Source: SIG653 sp045577455 (lineage in GTDB: Bacteria > Bacillota > Clostridia > Oscillospirales > CAG-382). From it: 38,202 nucleotides of DNA. Position numbers and translations under genes: made by a program. Positions 15,427-24,166 of this stretch are shown here, in pieces. The DNA is taken from the NCBI GenBank assembly GCA_045577455.1, contig JAZNIJ010000165.1, positions 1 through 38,202 of the forward strand, read 5' to 3'. Within the stretch, counting starts at the first letter, position 1. Each line of letters starts with the position of its first letter. The notes under the pieces are model-generated. The model was not told the DNA's origin. It ran no database searches and saw only the letters and a list, made by a program, of their open reading frames with translations.

Positions 15427-16485
15427 ATGGATTGTAAATTTTTAAGTTGGGGCAAAAATGTGAAATGTGTTGTAACAGGTGCAGAGCGTTGCTTTGAAGG
15501 TAAGGCAATTATTGCAGACCTTGTTTATCCCGAGCTTTACAATGTTATTGAACCGTTTGACCCATATACCCATGTTTTCGTTATTCCAAGGGATATTCTT
15601 TTGAAAAATGGTGGTTTCACCTGTATGCCAGACAATGTTTATTTCAAAGTCGATAATATTGTTGAGGATGAAAGGGAGATTTATTCTTCTATCGACAGTG
15701 GATGGAAGGTTAAACAAAAGGAAGAATATCAGCTTTGCGAAGGGGCTGTTTATACCCTTTATCATATTGAAGATAAAAACGGCGCACCTGTTGAAGCGTA
15801 TGCATTTATATGCGACCCTAAATATGTATACCCATATGCAGGCACTGCCAACGATGGATATGAAGTTGCAAATGCAATACAGACTGTTGAAGGTCAAGCA
15901 AATTCTGCAATTGCCAACGGTGTTAATGTACTTGGTGCAACAAATGCAGACTTTTTTGATATGTTTGGCGATTGCCACCCCTCTGGAATGTGTGCTAAAA
16001 ATGGAAAAATTATAAGCAGAGGCCCTTTGGATAGACCGTTTTTCGGTATAAAAAAGGATGGAACTCCTGTTATTACCTGCGATGAAACGGATATAGAACA
16101 TGCTGTAAGCGGATATTATGTCCTTCTTGATAATGGTAATTTTGGAGACCTTGCCATTTTTGAACCATTTGGTTTTAATCGCCATCCAAGAACAGCAGTT
16201 GGCATTTGTCCTGATGGAAAGTTTATAGTTCTTGTTGTTGATGGTCGTTTGCCACTTCATTCCAACGGAGCAACTCTTATGGACCTTGCGTTGTTTCTGA
16301 AAAGCCACGGTGCAGTTGATGCTCTCAACCTTGACGGTGGAGGTTCAAGTACATTCCTTGTAAGAAAGGAAAACGGCTTTGATTTGCTCAATACCCCTGC
16401 TGATTTAGTAAGACCAACCGAAAAGCTGATTAGACCTATATTCAATTCTATACTTATTGCAAAGCGTGAAACTCCCTTGAAATAG
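15427..16485 (+). CDS. phosphodiester glycosidase-like protein (NAGPA/DUF2233 family)
   Basis: Belongs to the family of the mammalian mannose-6-phosphate uncovering enzyme (N-acetylglucosamine-1-phosphodiester alpha-N-acetylglucosaminidase). Motifs in order: NADFF (173-177), RPFFGI (203-208), RTAVGI (255-260), VVDGR (270-274) and DALNLDGGGSST (298-309), the glycine-rich active-site loop. The first 90 or so residues are a separate domain not recognised. No signal peptide or membrane segment is present, so it should be cytoplasmic, unlike many secreted family members. It is 71 bp upstream of the beta-galactosidase and shares its promoter. Joint processing of an imported sugar phosphodiester or oligosaccharide is plausible but unproven. 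AAAGGGTG is the ribosome site. Confidence 0.82.
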   Translation: MDCKFLSWGKNVKCVVTGAERCFEGKAIIADLVYPELYNVIEPFDPYTHVFVIPRDILLKNGGFTCMPDNVYFKVDNIVEDEREIYSSIDSGWKVKQKEEYQLCEGAVYTLYHIEDKNGAPVEAYAFICDPKYVYPYAGTANDGYEVANAIQTVEGQANSAIANGVNVLGATNADFFDMFGDCHPSGMCAKNGKIISRGPLDRPFFGIKKDGTPVITCDETDIEHAVSGYYVLLDNGNFGDLAIFEPFGFNRHPRTAVGICPDGKFIVLVVDGRLPLHSNGATLMDLALFLKSHGAVDALNLDGGGSSTFLVRKENGFDLLNTPADLVRPTEKLIRPIFNSILIAKRETPLK

Positions 16486-16556
16486 TTTTCTGCAAAGTAT
16501 GGAAATATAAACAGTAATAAATTATAATTTGTATTAAAATGTAAGGAGAAGTCAAA

Positions 16557-19532
16557 ATGCCATTCGGAACATATGATTATCATAAGGATTTGTATAATAT
16601 TCATCCGGGCTGCGAAAAGCCACGAGCATATTTTATACCATTCTCCACTCCCGATGAAGGTGCAAAAAAATACGATATAGAGGATAGAACAAAGAGTAAG
16701 TTTTTTAAATCTCTTTGCGGCACATGGAATTTTTTATATTGTCCCAAGGTAGAAACTATTGATGAGCTGGATGAGATACAGGGAAACAAAATAACCGTTC
16801 CTATGAATTGGCAGGTAGATTTAGACAAAGGATACGATGACCCTGTTTATCTTAACACAGAGTATCCTATTCCTGTTGACCCACCATTTGTTCCTGAGGA
16901 TAATCCATACGGTGTATATATTCGTGATTTTATTGTTACAGATGATGTTTTAACAAAAGACTTGTTTATCAATTTTGAAGGCGTTGACAGTGCTTTCTAT
17001 GTTTATATAAATAATACTTTTGTTGCATATAGTCAAGTAAGCCATTGCGTTAGCGAAATTAACATAACAAAATATGTTAAAACGGGCAAAAACAATATCA
17101 AGGTTGTTGTTTTCAAATGGTCAACAGCAACATATCTTGAATGTCAGGATATGTGGCGTATGTCAGGAATTTTCAGAGAAGTATATCTCCTTTATCGTTC
17201 AAGAGAAAGGATTAACGATATATCTGTAAAAACTCAGATTTCGGATGATTTTGCTAAGGGAACTCTTTCTATTGGTGTAGAGTATAGTGGTGCAAATAAG
17301 GCAGAATATAAATTCTATTCTCCCTGTGGTAAACTGATTTCAGAAGGGGAGATGGGAGAAGAACTTTCCGTAAATCTTGATTCTGTAAAGCTCTGGTCAG
17401 ATGAAACACCAACTCTTTATAAATTGGTTCTTTTCTGTGGCGGAGAATATATAACTTTTCCCGTTGGATTCAGAAAAGTTGAAATTGTAAATAATACAGT
17501 TATTATCAATGGCAAGAAGGTTAAAGCATTGGGCGTTAACCGTCATGATAGCCATCCCATATTAGGCCACGCAACCCCAATTGAGCATATTAAACGAGAT
17601 TTGCAGATAATAAAGGAATGTAACTGTAATATAATCAGAACAAGCCATTATCCCAACGACCCTCGTTTCTATTTGCTTTGCAACCTTTACGGTTTTTATG
17701 TATGCGACGAAACTGACCTTGAAACTCATGGAATGACACCTTGGAACAGGGTTTCAGATGATGAAAACTGGGAAGAACAGTATCTCGACAGAGTAAACCG
17801 TATGTATCAAAGGGATAAAAACAACCCTTGTATAATTATCTGGTCTTTGGGAAATGAATCAGGATATGGCAGAAATCAGGATAAAATGGCGGAATTCCTC
17901 AGAAGTGTTGATAATTCCCGTCTTGTTCACTATGAGGGTGCGGCAATGATTTGGAGCAAAAAAGAAAATGTTTGCCATTCATGCACAGATTTTGAAAGCC
18001 GTATGTATCCACCTCTCTCTTTCTGCGAGGATTATATTAAAAACGATAAATATGATGCGCCATTGTTCCTTTGTGAATATTCCCATGCGATGGGCAACGG
18101 CCCTGGGGATATCAAAGAATATGTTGACCTTATGAGGGCAAACGATAAATTTTTCGGTGGTTGCGTTTGGGAATTCACAGACCATTCCGTTGCTATTGGT
18201 GATAGATATCATAATCCGTCATACACATACGGAAACGATTTTGGAACAATTCCACAGCAAACCAACTTCTGCGTTGACGGACTTGTTTATCCTGACAGAA
18301 AACTCCATGTGGGCATTCGTGAGATGAAACAGGTGTATAAGCCCTTTGATGTTTTTGCAGGTGAAGAAGTTGGCGAGGTTGTTTTCAAAAGCTATAGATG
18401 CTTCACAGATTTTTCAGACCATATTCTTTGCTGGGTTATTGAAGAAAACGGTGTGAAAACTCTTTCAGGTGTTTGCAATCTTGATGTGCAGGCAGGGGAA
18501 GAAAAAACGTTGAAACTCTTTGAAAAGGACGCAGTAAAGTTTAATGGAGTTGTAACTCTTAATATTTCTCTCCAAAGAATCAAGCCAAATTTGCTTGTTG
18601 GCAACATTACGGAAACGGGTTTTGCTCAGATTATTCTTTGCGATAACGGAATTGAAATCGAAAAACAGTATCAGGGAAAAGTTGCCCTCACTGAAAATTC
18701 ATATGAATATATAGTTGTTGGAAACGACAGAAAGTATAAAGTTTCCAAAAAAACAGGTATGCTTACCTCTATTGAGAAAGACGGAAGCGAGCTTCTTGCT
18801 TCACCTTCAACAATAACTCTTTGGAGAGCATCCATTGATAATGAAATGTATACAAGAAAACGCTATATTGAAGCTGGGTTTGACAGAGCTTTCCCTGTTT
18901 TATATGAAATAAACGGAGAAGAAAATAACGGAAAAGCGGTAATTAAAGCAACCCTTTCAATTGGTGCAGATTTTAAAATGCCTGTAATTAAATGCGATGT
19001 TTCATATTCATTTGATGAAAACGGAGACATTGATATAGAAATCAAGGCAAACAAGCTCGTAGAAATGTACCTTCCAAGATTTGGATATGTTTTCAACCTT
19101 GTTGAGGGTTATGAAAATCTGAAATATTTTGGTTACGGCCCATATGAAGCATATCAGGATAAAAATAAGGCATCATGCCTTGGACTTTTCCAAACAACAG
19201 TTGACGAGAATTTTGAAAATTATATTCGTCCTCAGGAAAACGGCGCTCACTGTGGAAGTAAATTTGTAAGTGTAGAATCTGTTTGGGGCGAATCTGTAAC
19301 AATTTCTTCAGAAGCAACATTCTCTTTCAATGCTTCTCATTATACAGCTAAGCAGCTTCAGGAAGCAAAGCATCATTATGAGCTTACCCCAATGAAGGAA
19401 ACACAGCTTATAATTGATTATAAACAGGGTGGGGTTGGTTCAAACTCTTGCGGCCCTGAATTGATGGAGAAATACCGCTTTAATGATAACAGCTTTGCTT
19501 ATAAATTCAATGTTTTCTTTGGGAGAAAATAA
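16557..19532 (+). CDS. lacZ: beta-galactosidase, glycoside hydrolase family 2 (LacZ type)
   Basis: Hydrolyses terminal beta-galactosides. At 991 residues it matches LacZ. Order: sugar-binding jelly roll (CGTWNFLY near 54, VPMNWQ 81-86), immunoglobulin-like domain, and TIM barrel with GVNRHDSHP (326-334), HYPNDP (364-369), acid/base E434 in WSLGNESGYG and nucleophile E507 in LCEYSHAMGNGPG. A C-terminal beta-sandwich (domain 5, GYGPYEAYQDK, QENGAHCG) follows. No signal peptide is seen, so it acts on imported sugar. AAGGAGA provides a strong ribosome site. It is the second gene of a two-gene unit with the phosphodiester glycosidase-like protein. No sugar transporter lies beside it. Specificity could be for galactosides other than lactose. 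Confidence 0.95.
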   Translation: MPFGTYDYHKDLYNIHPGCEKPRAYFIPFSTPDEGAKKYDIEDRTKSKFFKSLCGTWNFLYCPKVETIDELDEIQGNKITVPMNWQVDLDKGYDDPVYLNTEYPIPVDPPFVPEDNPYGVYIRDFIVTDDVLTKDLFINFEGVDSAFYVYINNTFVAYSQVSHCVSEINITKYVKTGKNNIKVVVFKWSTATYLECQDMWRMSGIFREVYLLYRSRERINDISVKTQISDDFAKGTLSIGVEYSGANKAEYKFYSPCGKLISEGEMGEELSVNLDSVKLWSDETPTLYKLVLFCGGEYITFPVGFRKVEIVNNTVIINGKKVKALGVNRHDSHPILGHATPIEHIKRDLQIIKECNCNIIRTSHYPNDPRFYLLCNLYGFYVCDETDLETHGMTPWNRVSDDENWEEQYLDRVNRMYQRDKNNPCIIIWSLGNESGYGRNQDKMAEFLRSVDNSRLVHYEGAAMIWSKKENVCHSCTDFESRMYPPLSFCEDYIKNDKYDAPLFLCEYSHAMGNGPGDIKEYVDLMRANDKFFGGCVWEFTDHSVAIGDRYHNPSYTYGNDFGTIPQQTNFCVDGLVYPDRKLHVGIREMKQVYKPFDVFAGEEVGEVVFKSYRCFTDFSDHILCWVIEENGVKTLSGVCNLDVQAGEEKTLKLFEKDAVKFNGVVTLNISLQRIKPNLLVGNITETGFAQIILCDNGIEIEKQYQGKVALTENSYEYIVVGNDRKYKVSKKTGMLTSIEKDGSELLASPSTITLWRASIDNEMYTRKRYIEAGFDRAFPVLYEINGEENNGKAVIKATLSIGADFKMPVIKCDVSYSFDENGDIDIEIKANKLVEMYLPRFGYVFNLVEGYENLKYFGYGPYEAYQDKNKASCLGLFQTTVDENFENYIRPQENGAHCGSKFVSVESVWGESVTISSEATFSFNASHYTAKQLQEAKHHYELTPMKETQLIIDYKQGGVGSNSCGPELMEKYRFNDNSFAYKFNVFFGRK

Positions 19533-19559
19533 AACTGTAAGAAAGGACAGGGGAATACT

Positions 19560-19580
19560 TGCTTTGACTTTAACAAAGCA
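19560..19580. promoter_or_regulatory. inverted repeat upstream of the XRE regulator
   Basis: TGCTTTG (19560-19566) and CAAAGCA (19574-19580) form a perfect 7-bp dyad around ACTTTAA, 18 bp before the regulator's ATG. It is a candidate autoregulatory operator for the XRE protein or a hairpin in its leader. Confidence 0.45.
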
Positions 19581-19598
19581 GAAATCCAAATAAGTTAT

Positions 19599-20249
19599 AT
19601 GGCAGATATTATTCCTGTTGTTCAGACAGCGGAAGAAACAAGAAATGCTATTTCAAGCAATATTGCTTCTCTAAGAGTTGCAAATAAATTAACTCAAGCC
19701 GAATTGGCAGAGAAGCTCTCATATTCAGATAAGGCAATATCGAAATGGGAGAGGGGCGACTCTCTTCCAGAGATATGCGTTTTAAAACAAATATCCCAAA
19801 TGTTTGATGTGTCTTTGGATTGGCTAACAACGCCTCATAAGCCCGAGGATTCAGCCCCTCCTAAAAAGCCAAAGGTTTCAAGGAGTATGTCTGTAACCCT
19901 TCTTTCGGTTGCCGCTGTGTGGCTTGTTGTGGTAACAGCGTTCACATCGGCGTGGTGTGTTGGTCATATTTATTGGCAGTTGTTTGTTGCCGCCGTTCCT
20001 TGCACTTGCGTTGCCTTGTTTGTATGCAATATTTTGTGGGGCAATCATCTCTACGGAACTATTATAACATCGGTTTTTTCCTGGTCAACATTAACTTCCA
20101 TATTTGTTTTTCTTTTAAAGCGGAAGCTCTGGATGTTATTCATTTTGGGAATCCCACTTCAGTTTTGTATATTGTTTATATACGGTATACTTGCAAGAAC
20201 GGGTAAGGGTGCAAAGAAACTCCAAAAAGAAGAAAAAACAGATAATTAA
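19599..20249 (+). CDS. membrane-anchored XRE-family transcriptional regulator
   Basis: A Cro/C1-type helix-turn-helix occupies residues 20-77: NIASLRVANKLTQAELAEKL, then SDKAISKWERGDSLPE as recognition helix and loop, ending in VSLDWLT. A Pro/Lys linker (about 85-97) leads to four hydrophobic segments: LLSVAAVWLVVVTAFTSAW, LFVAAVPCTCVALFV, IITSVFSWSTLTSIFVFLL and LWMLFILGIPLQFCILFI. Such one-component membrane-tethered HTH proteins are common in Clostridia, and their signals are mostly unknown. The gene is 66 bp after lacZ in the same frame. It has a poor ribosome site at the ATG; AGAAAGGACAGGGG lies about 45-60 bp upstream. The target may be its own gene, the lipoprotein downstream or lacZ. 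Confidence 0.83.
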   Translation: MADIIPVVQTAEETRNAISSNIASLRVANKLTQAELAEKLSYSDKAISKWERGDSLPEICVLKQISQMFDVSLDWLTTPHKPEDSAPPKKPKVSRSMSVTLLSVAAVWLVVVTAFTSAWCVGHIYWQLFVAAVPCTCVALFVCNILWGNHLYGTIITSVFSWSTLTSIFVFLLKRKLWMLFILGIPLQFCILFIYGILARTGKGAKKLQKEEKTDN

Positions 20250-20316
20250 CGCAAATGCAATTTAAAAAAATATACTTGATAAACAAACCTTTTACAGATG
20301 AAAGGATAAAATTAAA

Positions 20317-20769
20317 ATGAAAAAGCTGATAACACTCACACTTTCCGTTATTCTCGCTATATCTCTTACGGCTTGTTCCGAAGAAACAAAAACATCTGAT
20401 GTTGATTTTGAAGTTTCTTATGAGATTGGAGAAAACGGTTGGAATAAAACACTTTTGTCGAGAGCTGGTCTTGATAACATTGAAGAACCCGAAGGCACAA
20501 AAACATTTTCCGAAGATGAAAACGGAAATGTTTCTTTCACAATAACAACAGCTAATAAAACAACATTAAGAAATCTCGCTTCTGCAATCCATAGTGAAAT
20601 TGGTAATATGAGTGATAAATGTGAACCAAAGCTCTTTGAAGATGCCCTTGATACAGATACACATTTCAAGTTGAAATATTATCTTGCTTTTAAGGCGGGA
20701 AAGAAAAATGTTTCCTTGGAAATGAATTTAGATGGAGATATTCTTAAAGGAACTATCAGCTTTAGTTAA
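20317..20769 (+). CDS. small secreted lipoprotein of unknown function
   Basis: 150 residues. The signal peptide MKKLITLTLSVILAISL ends in the lipobox LTAC, with Cys20 as the predicted lipidated residue, followed by an acidic/Ser/Thr tether. The mature part (about 25-150) is mixed alpha/beta with no motif I recognise. It carries alternating polar/hydrophobic strands near FEVSYEIG, VSFTITTA, KYYLAFKAG and VSLEMNLD, which would fit a small beta-sandwich or lipocalin-like fold. GAAAGGAT precedes the ATG. It lies between the membrane XRE regulator and a HAD phosphatase, probably one transcript. It could be an extracellular sensor partner of the regulator, but this is speculation. Confidence 0.78.
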   Translation: MKKLITLTLSVILAISLTACSEETKTSDVDFEVSYEIGENGWNKTLLSRAGLDNIEEPEGTKTFSEDENGNVSFTITTANKTTLRNLASAIHSEIGNMSDKCEPKLFEDALDTDTHFKLKYYLAFKAGKKNVSLEMNLDGDILKGTISFS

Positions 20770-20832
20770 TTTATGCTTAATATATAGAGCATCTTGTTTG
20801 TGAAAATATAATCACTAAATGCAGGTGAAATT

Positions 20833-21642
20833 ATGATGCAATCCTTTGAAAACATCAAAAATAAAAAGCTGTTTATTTTTGATATGGATGGAACTATATA
20901 TTTGGGAAACAGCGCTTTTCCATTCGCTATAAAATATGTTGAACGGTTGAGAAACGAGGGTAAAATGGTGCTTTTTTTTACAAACAATGCATCCCGTTCA
21001 ACCTCAACATATTTCGAACGATTAACAAATATGGGTTTTTCTCCAACAGAAAATGAGATAATGACTTCAGGAGATGTTACTGCCGAATTTATATTGAAAA
21101 ACAGAATGGGTAAAAGTGTTTATCTTGTTGGAACAAAGGATTTAGAGAACAATTTCAGAAACAGAGGAATAAATTTAATTTCGGGTAATGAAAAAACAGC
21201 AGATATTGTTGTTACCAGTTTCGATACAACCCTCACATATGAAAAGCTAAATAATGCTTGCAGGTTTGTAAGAAACGGAGCAGAATATTTGTCAACCCAT
21301 CCCGATTATAATTGCCCAACTGAAGATGGCTTCATTCCCGATAGCGGTGCAATTTCGGCTTTTGTAACCGCATCAACAGGTAAAGTGCCAACATATTTTG
21401 GAAAGCCGTATAAAGAAACAATTGATATGATAAGCAAGGTAACGGGTTTTTCAACAGATGAAATGTGTGTGTTTGGAGATAGATTATACACTGATATAGC
21501 CCTTGGAAGGAAAAACGGTGTTACATCAATACTTGTGCTTACAGGGGAAACAACTCTTTCCGATGTGGAAAATGCTGAAGCAGATAGCAAACCTGATTTT
21601 GTTTTTTCATCTCTTTTGGATGTGGATGAAGCAACAAAATAG
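20833..21642 (+). CDS. HAD superfamily IIA phosphatase (NagD-like)
   Basis: Motif I is DMDGT at 17-21 (nucleophile D17, acid/base D19) in LFIFDMDGTIYLG. Motif II is FFTNNAS (about 49-55). The type IIA cap lies between, with FGDRLYTDIALGRKNG as motif IV near the C-terminus. Length 269 fits NagD/p-nitrophenylphosphatase-like enzymes, which dephosphorylate small metabolites such as UMP, GMP, glycerol phosphate or phosphoglycolate; the substrate is not determinable. Two ATGs stand in tandem at 20833 and 20836. GCAGGTG suits the second slightly better. It lies 63 bp after the lipoprotein. Confidence 0.86.
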   Translation: MMQSFENIKNKKLFIFDMDGTIYLGNSAFPFAIKYVERLRNEGKMVLFFTNNASRSTSTYFERLTNMGFSPTENEIMTSGDVTAEFILKNRMGKSVYLVGTKDLENNFRNRGINLISGNEKTADIVVTSFDTTLTYEKLNNACRFVRNGAEYLSTHPDYNCPTEDGFIPDSGAISAFVTASTGKVPTYFGKPYKETIDMISKVTGFSTDEMCVFGDRLYTDIALGRKNGVTSILVLTGETTLSDVENAEADSKPDFVFSSLLDVDEATK

Positions 21643-21677
21643 GAAAAAAATAGAAAACCACATTTTTTAATAATATG

Positions 21678-21769
21678 TTGTAATTTTGAGAGATTACAAA
21701 TTCTGCACATCTTGTGCATATAAATTGATTTAAAAAATAAATCTGCTGATGAATTTAAAATAGTCAGCA
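21678..21769 (+). promoter_or_regulatory. hairpin-rich leader of nadE
   Basis: Four consecutive inverted repeats occur in 92 bp: TTGTAAT/ATTACAA (21678-21699), TGCACA-TCT-TGTGCA (21704-21718), GATTTA/TAAATC (21727-21743) and TGCTGA/TCAGCA (21744-21769). The sequence is AT-rich, so some may be chance. No known NAD or other riboswitch consensus was recognised and no clear -35/-10 pair is seen. Confidence 0.4.
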
Positions 21770-21791
21770 ATTTGAAGATGGAGATAGTATT

Positions 21792-22526
21792 ATGTTCAAC
21801 GCAGAAAAAGTTAAAAATGAATGTGTTAAATGGATAAAGGAATGGTTTGAAGAAAACGGAAAGGGATGTAATGCAGTTGTGGGAATATCAGGCGGTAAAG
21901 ATAGCTCTGTTGCTGCCGCACTCTGCGTTGAAGCGTTGGGAAAAGATCGTGTTATAGGTGTATTGATGCCACAGGGACAGCAACACGATATAGATAAGGC
22001 ATATATGCTTGTTGAACATTTAGGAATAAGACATTATGAAATAAATATAAAAGATGCTGTTGATGCGGTTTTGAATAATTTTCCCGAAGGTATGGAGATA
22101 ACCCCACAAACAAAACAAAATATTCCACCCAGAATAAGAATGACAACTCTTTATGCGGTTTCTCAAAGTAATAACGGCAGAGTTTGTAACACTTGTAATC
22201 TTTCCGAAGATTGGGTTGGATATTCAACAAGATACGGAGACTCTGTTGGTGATTTTTCCCCAATGTCATTTATAACCGTAACGGAAGTAAAACAAATCGG
22301 CCACCTTTTAGGACTTCCGTCAGAGCTTGTTGAAAAAGTTCCAATAGATGGTCTTTGTGGAAAAACAGACGAAGAAAATCTGGGCTTTACTTATGCCGAG
22401 CTTGACAGATATATCAGAGAAGGTGTAATTGAAGACGAAGAAAAGAAAGCTATTATCGACAGAAAGCATAAAATGAACCTTTTTAAGCTCCAATTTATGC
22501 CCTGCTTTAAGCCGAAAATACAATAA
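21792..22526 (+). CDS. nadE: NH3-dependent NAD+ synthetase
   Basis: Converts nicotinic acid adenine dinucleotide to NAD+ using ATP and ammonia. The PP-loop motif SGGKDSS is at 33-39 in VVGISGGKDSSVAAAL. NTCNLSEDWVGYSTRYGDSVGDFSPM contains the conserved NLSE and GD.G.F.P segments, and GLCGKTDEENLGFTY the P2 loop. At 244 residues it has no N-terminal glutaminase domain, so free ammonia is the nitrogen donor. The ribosome site is GATGGAGAT before the ATG. It is followed immediately by the 40-bp hairpin repeats. Confidence 0.94.
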   Translation: MFNAEKVKNECVKWIKEWFEENGKGCNAVVGISGGKDSSVAAALCVEALGKDRVIGVLMPQGQQHDIDKAYMLVEHLGIRHYEINIKDAVDAVLNNFPEGMEITPQTKQNIPPRIRMTTLYAVSQSNNGRVCNTCNLSEDWVGYSTRYGDSVGDFSPMSFITVTEVKQIGHLLGLPSELVEKVPIDGLCGKTDEENLGFTYAELDRYIREGVIEDEEKKAIIDRKHKMNLFKLQFMPCFKPKIQ

Positions 22527-22532
22527 ATACAA

Positions 22533-22682
22533 ATCCCCTCCACCGTAAAGGTGAAAGGGGATTATATGTTTTATCCCCTCCACCGTAAAGGCGAGAGGGG
22601 ATTATATGTTTTATCCGCTCCACCGTAAAGGCGAGAGAGGATTATATGTTTTATCCCCTCCACCGTAAAGGCGAGAGGGGAT
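22533..22682. repeat. four tandem 40-bp hairpin repeats between convergent genes
   Basis: Units begin at 22533, 22573, 22613 and 22653, an exact 40-bp period, with the last unit truncated. Each unit is ATCCCCTC, then CACCGTAAAGGCGA, then GAGGGGAT, then TTATATGTTTT. ATCCCCTC pairs with GAGGGGAT and the inner CC/GG around GTAAA extends the hairpin. Copy 1 has GGTGAAAGGGG; copy 3 has CCGCTC opposite GAGAGG, which breaks one pair. The array fills the space between nadE (+) and the NSS transporter gene (-), so each hairpin may act as a bidirectional terminator. It looks like a VNTR, not a CRISPR, since the whole unit repeats and there are no variable spacers. Confidence 0.92.
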
Positions 22683-22688
22683 ATATCG

Positions 22689-24134
22689 TTAAAAGAAACT
22701 TTTAATATAGTTATATGCCCTATGCACCAATTCATCAACGCTTACAAAGGAGTTGATGAAAATAATAATAATGCAAATAGGAGCAATGTATTTAATAACA
22801 AACGAGAAAAGATTCTTTGCTTTGAACCTATTACCTTCAACTTCAGCTTCTTCGATAAGAGTTTTGGGTTTGATTATATATCCAACGAAGATGCAGGTGA
22901 GGAATGCAACAATTGGCATTATTACATAGTTGCATGAATCATCAAAGAAGGTAAGAAAATCTTTGCCAAGTGGCTTAATATTTTCAAAAGCACCGGTTGC
23001 CAATGCAGAAGGAATTCCCAAAAGAACGCTGACTGCTAAAACTGCTAAACAGCTTGTTTTTCTCTTGAGACCGATTTTATCTTGAACAACTGCAACAATT
23101 GTTTCCATAAGGGAAACGGATGAAGTGAGTGCAGCAAGAAAAACAAGTGCAAAGAAAACAGATGAAATAACTCCTCCACCATTCATATTTGAAAAAACTT
23201 TTGGAAGTGTTACAAACATAAGTCCTGGACCTGCACCAAGATTTTGTTCACCGCCACTCATGGTGAAAACAGCAGGAACAACCATCAGACCTGAGAAAAA
23301 TGCAATTCCTGTATCAAAAATTTCAATCTGATGAACAGAAGATTCAACGTTAACCTTCTTTTTCATATAAGAGCCGTAGGTTATCATAATTCCCATTGCT
23401 ATAGACATAGAATAGAAAAGCTGACCCATTGCGGCAACAACCGTATTAACAGAAAATTTGTTTAAATCGGGCTTAACATAATATTTAAAGCCATCCATTG
23501 CGCCCGGCTGGCAGAGAATGTAAATAGAGATACCAACAATAAAAACAATGAGAATTGGCATCATAACTTTGCTTGTTTTTTCAATTCCCTTTTCAACGCC
23601 AAAGAAAACAATCAAGGCGGTAAGTCCAATAAAAATGGAAAAGAAAAGCAAGGTTTCAAAATCATTTGCTCTGAACGATGAAAAGAAATTATTCTGTGCT
23701 GCATCATTTATACTGCCTGAAACGGAAATGGTAAAATATTTGATAACCCAACCGCCAATAACAGAATAATAAGGAAGCACAAGAACAGGAACAACGGTTG
23801 CGAGAACACCAATGAAAGAAAACCTTTTATCCAATTTTTTAAATGCTTCAATTGGGCTTAAACCTGTTTTTCTGCCGATGAGAATTTCTGCAGACATTAA
23901 AGCAAACCCAAATGTAACTGCAAGGATAATATAAACAACAAGAAATATACCGCCACCGTTTTCTGCGGCGAGATATGGAAACCGCCATATGTTACCCAAC
24001 CCAACAGCAGAGCCGGCCGCTGCAAGCACAAATCCGATTTTACCTGAAAAACTACTTCTATTTTCCAAATCTGATGTAGTTGGAGCGTTGCTGTATTCAG
24101 TAGAGGGTGAAACATGAGCTTCATTCTTTTTCAT
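22689..24134 (-). CDS. neurotransmitter:sodium symporter (NSS/SNF) family transporter
   Basis: Sodium-coupled importer of the LeuT fold, usually for amino acids or amines. The TM1 signature SAVGLGNIWRFPYLAAENGG lies near residues 41-60 and contains the unwound sodium/substrate site. About 12 hydrophobic segments follow over 481 residues; the TM6-like region YSMSIAMGIMITYGSYM is the second half of the binding site. The hydrophilic N-terminus (1-28) is Asn/Ser-rich. The ATG has GAGG 8-9 bp upstream. Substrate is unknown. The gene ends within a few bases of the 40-bp repeat array and is preceded by the terminator of the acyl-CoA ligase-MFS unit, so it is probably transcribed separately. Confidence 0.92.
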   Translation of the reverse strand: MKKNEAHVSPSTEYSNAPTTSDLENRSSFSGKIGFVLAAAGSAVGLGNIWRFPYLAAENGGGIFLVVYIILAVTFGFALMSAEILIGRKTGLSPIEAFKKLDKRFSFIGVLATVVPVLVLPYYSVIGGWVIKYFTISVSGSINDAAQNNFFSSFRANDFETLLFFSIFIGLTALIVFFGVEKGIEKTSKVMMPILIVFIVGISIYILCQPGAMDGFKYYVKPDLNKFSVNTVVAAMGQLFYSMSIAMGIMITYGSYMKKKVNVESSVHQIEIFDTGIAFFSGLMVVPAVFTMSGGEQNLGAGPGLMFVTLPKVFSNMNGGGVISSVFFALVFLAALTSSVSLMETIVAVVQDKIGLKRKTSCLAVLAVSVLLGIPSALATGAFENIKPLGKDFLTFFDDSCNYVIMPIVAFLTCIFVGYIIKPKTLIEEAEVEGNRFKAKNLFSFVIKYIAPICIIIIFINSFVSVDELVHRAYNYIKSFF

Positions 24135-24166
24135 ATAAAACCTCGTGATGTAAAATTAACTGAGTT

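Noticed and set aside
15442..16308. 288-residue - strand open frame
   Set aside because: It is fully antisense to the phosphodiester glycosidase-like gene, has odd composition and no family motif, while the + strand frame has clear motifs and a promoter.
22533..22682. CRISPR array
   Set aside because: The complete 40-bp unit repeats with no variable spacers, and no cas genes are present.
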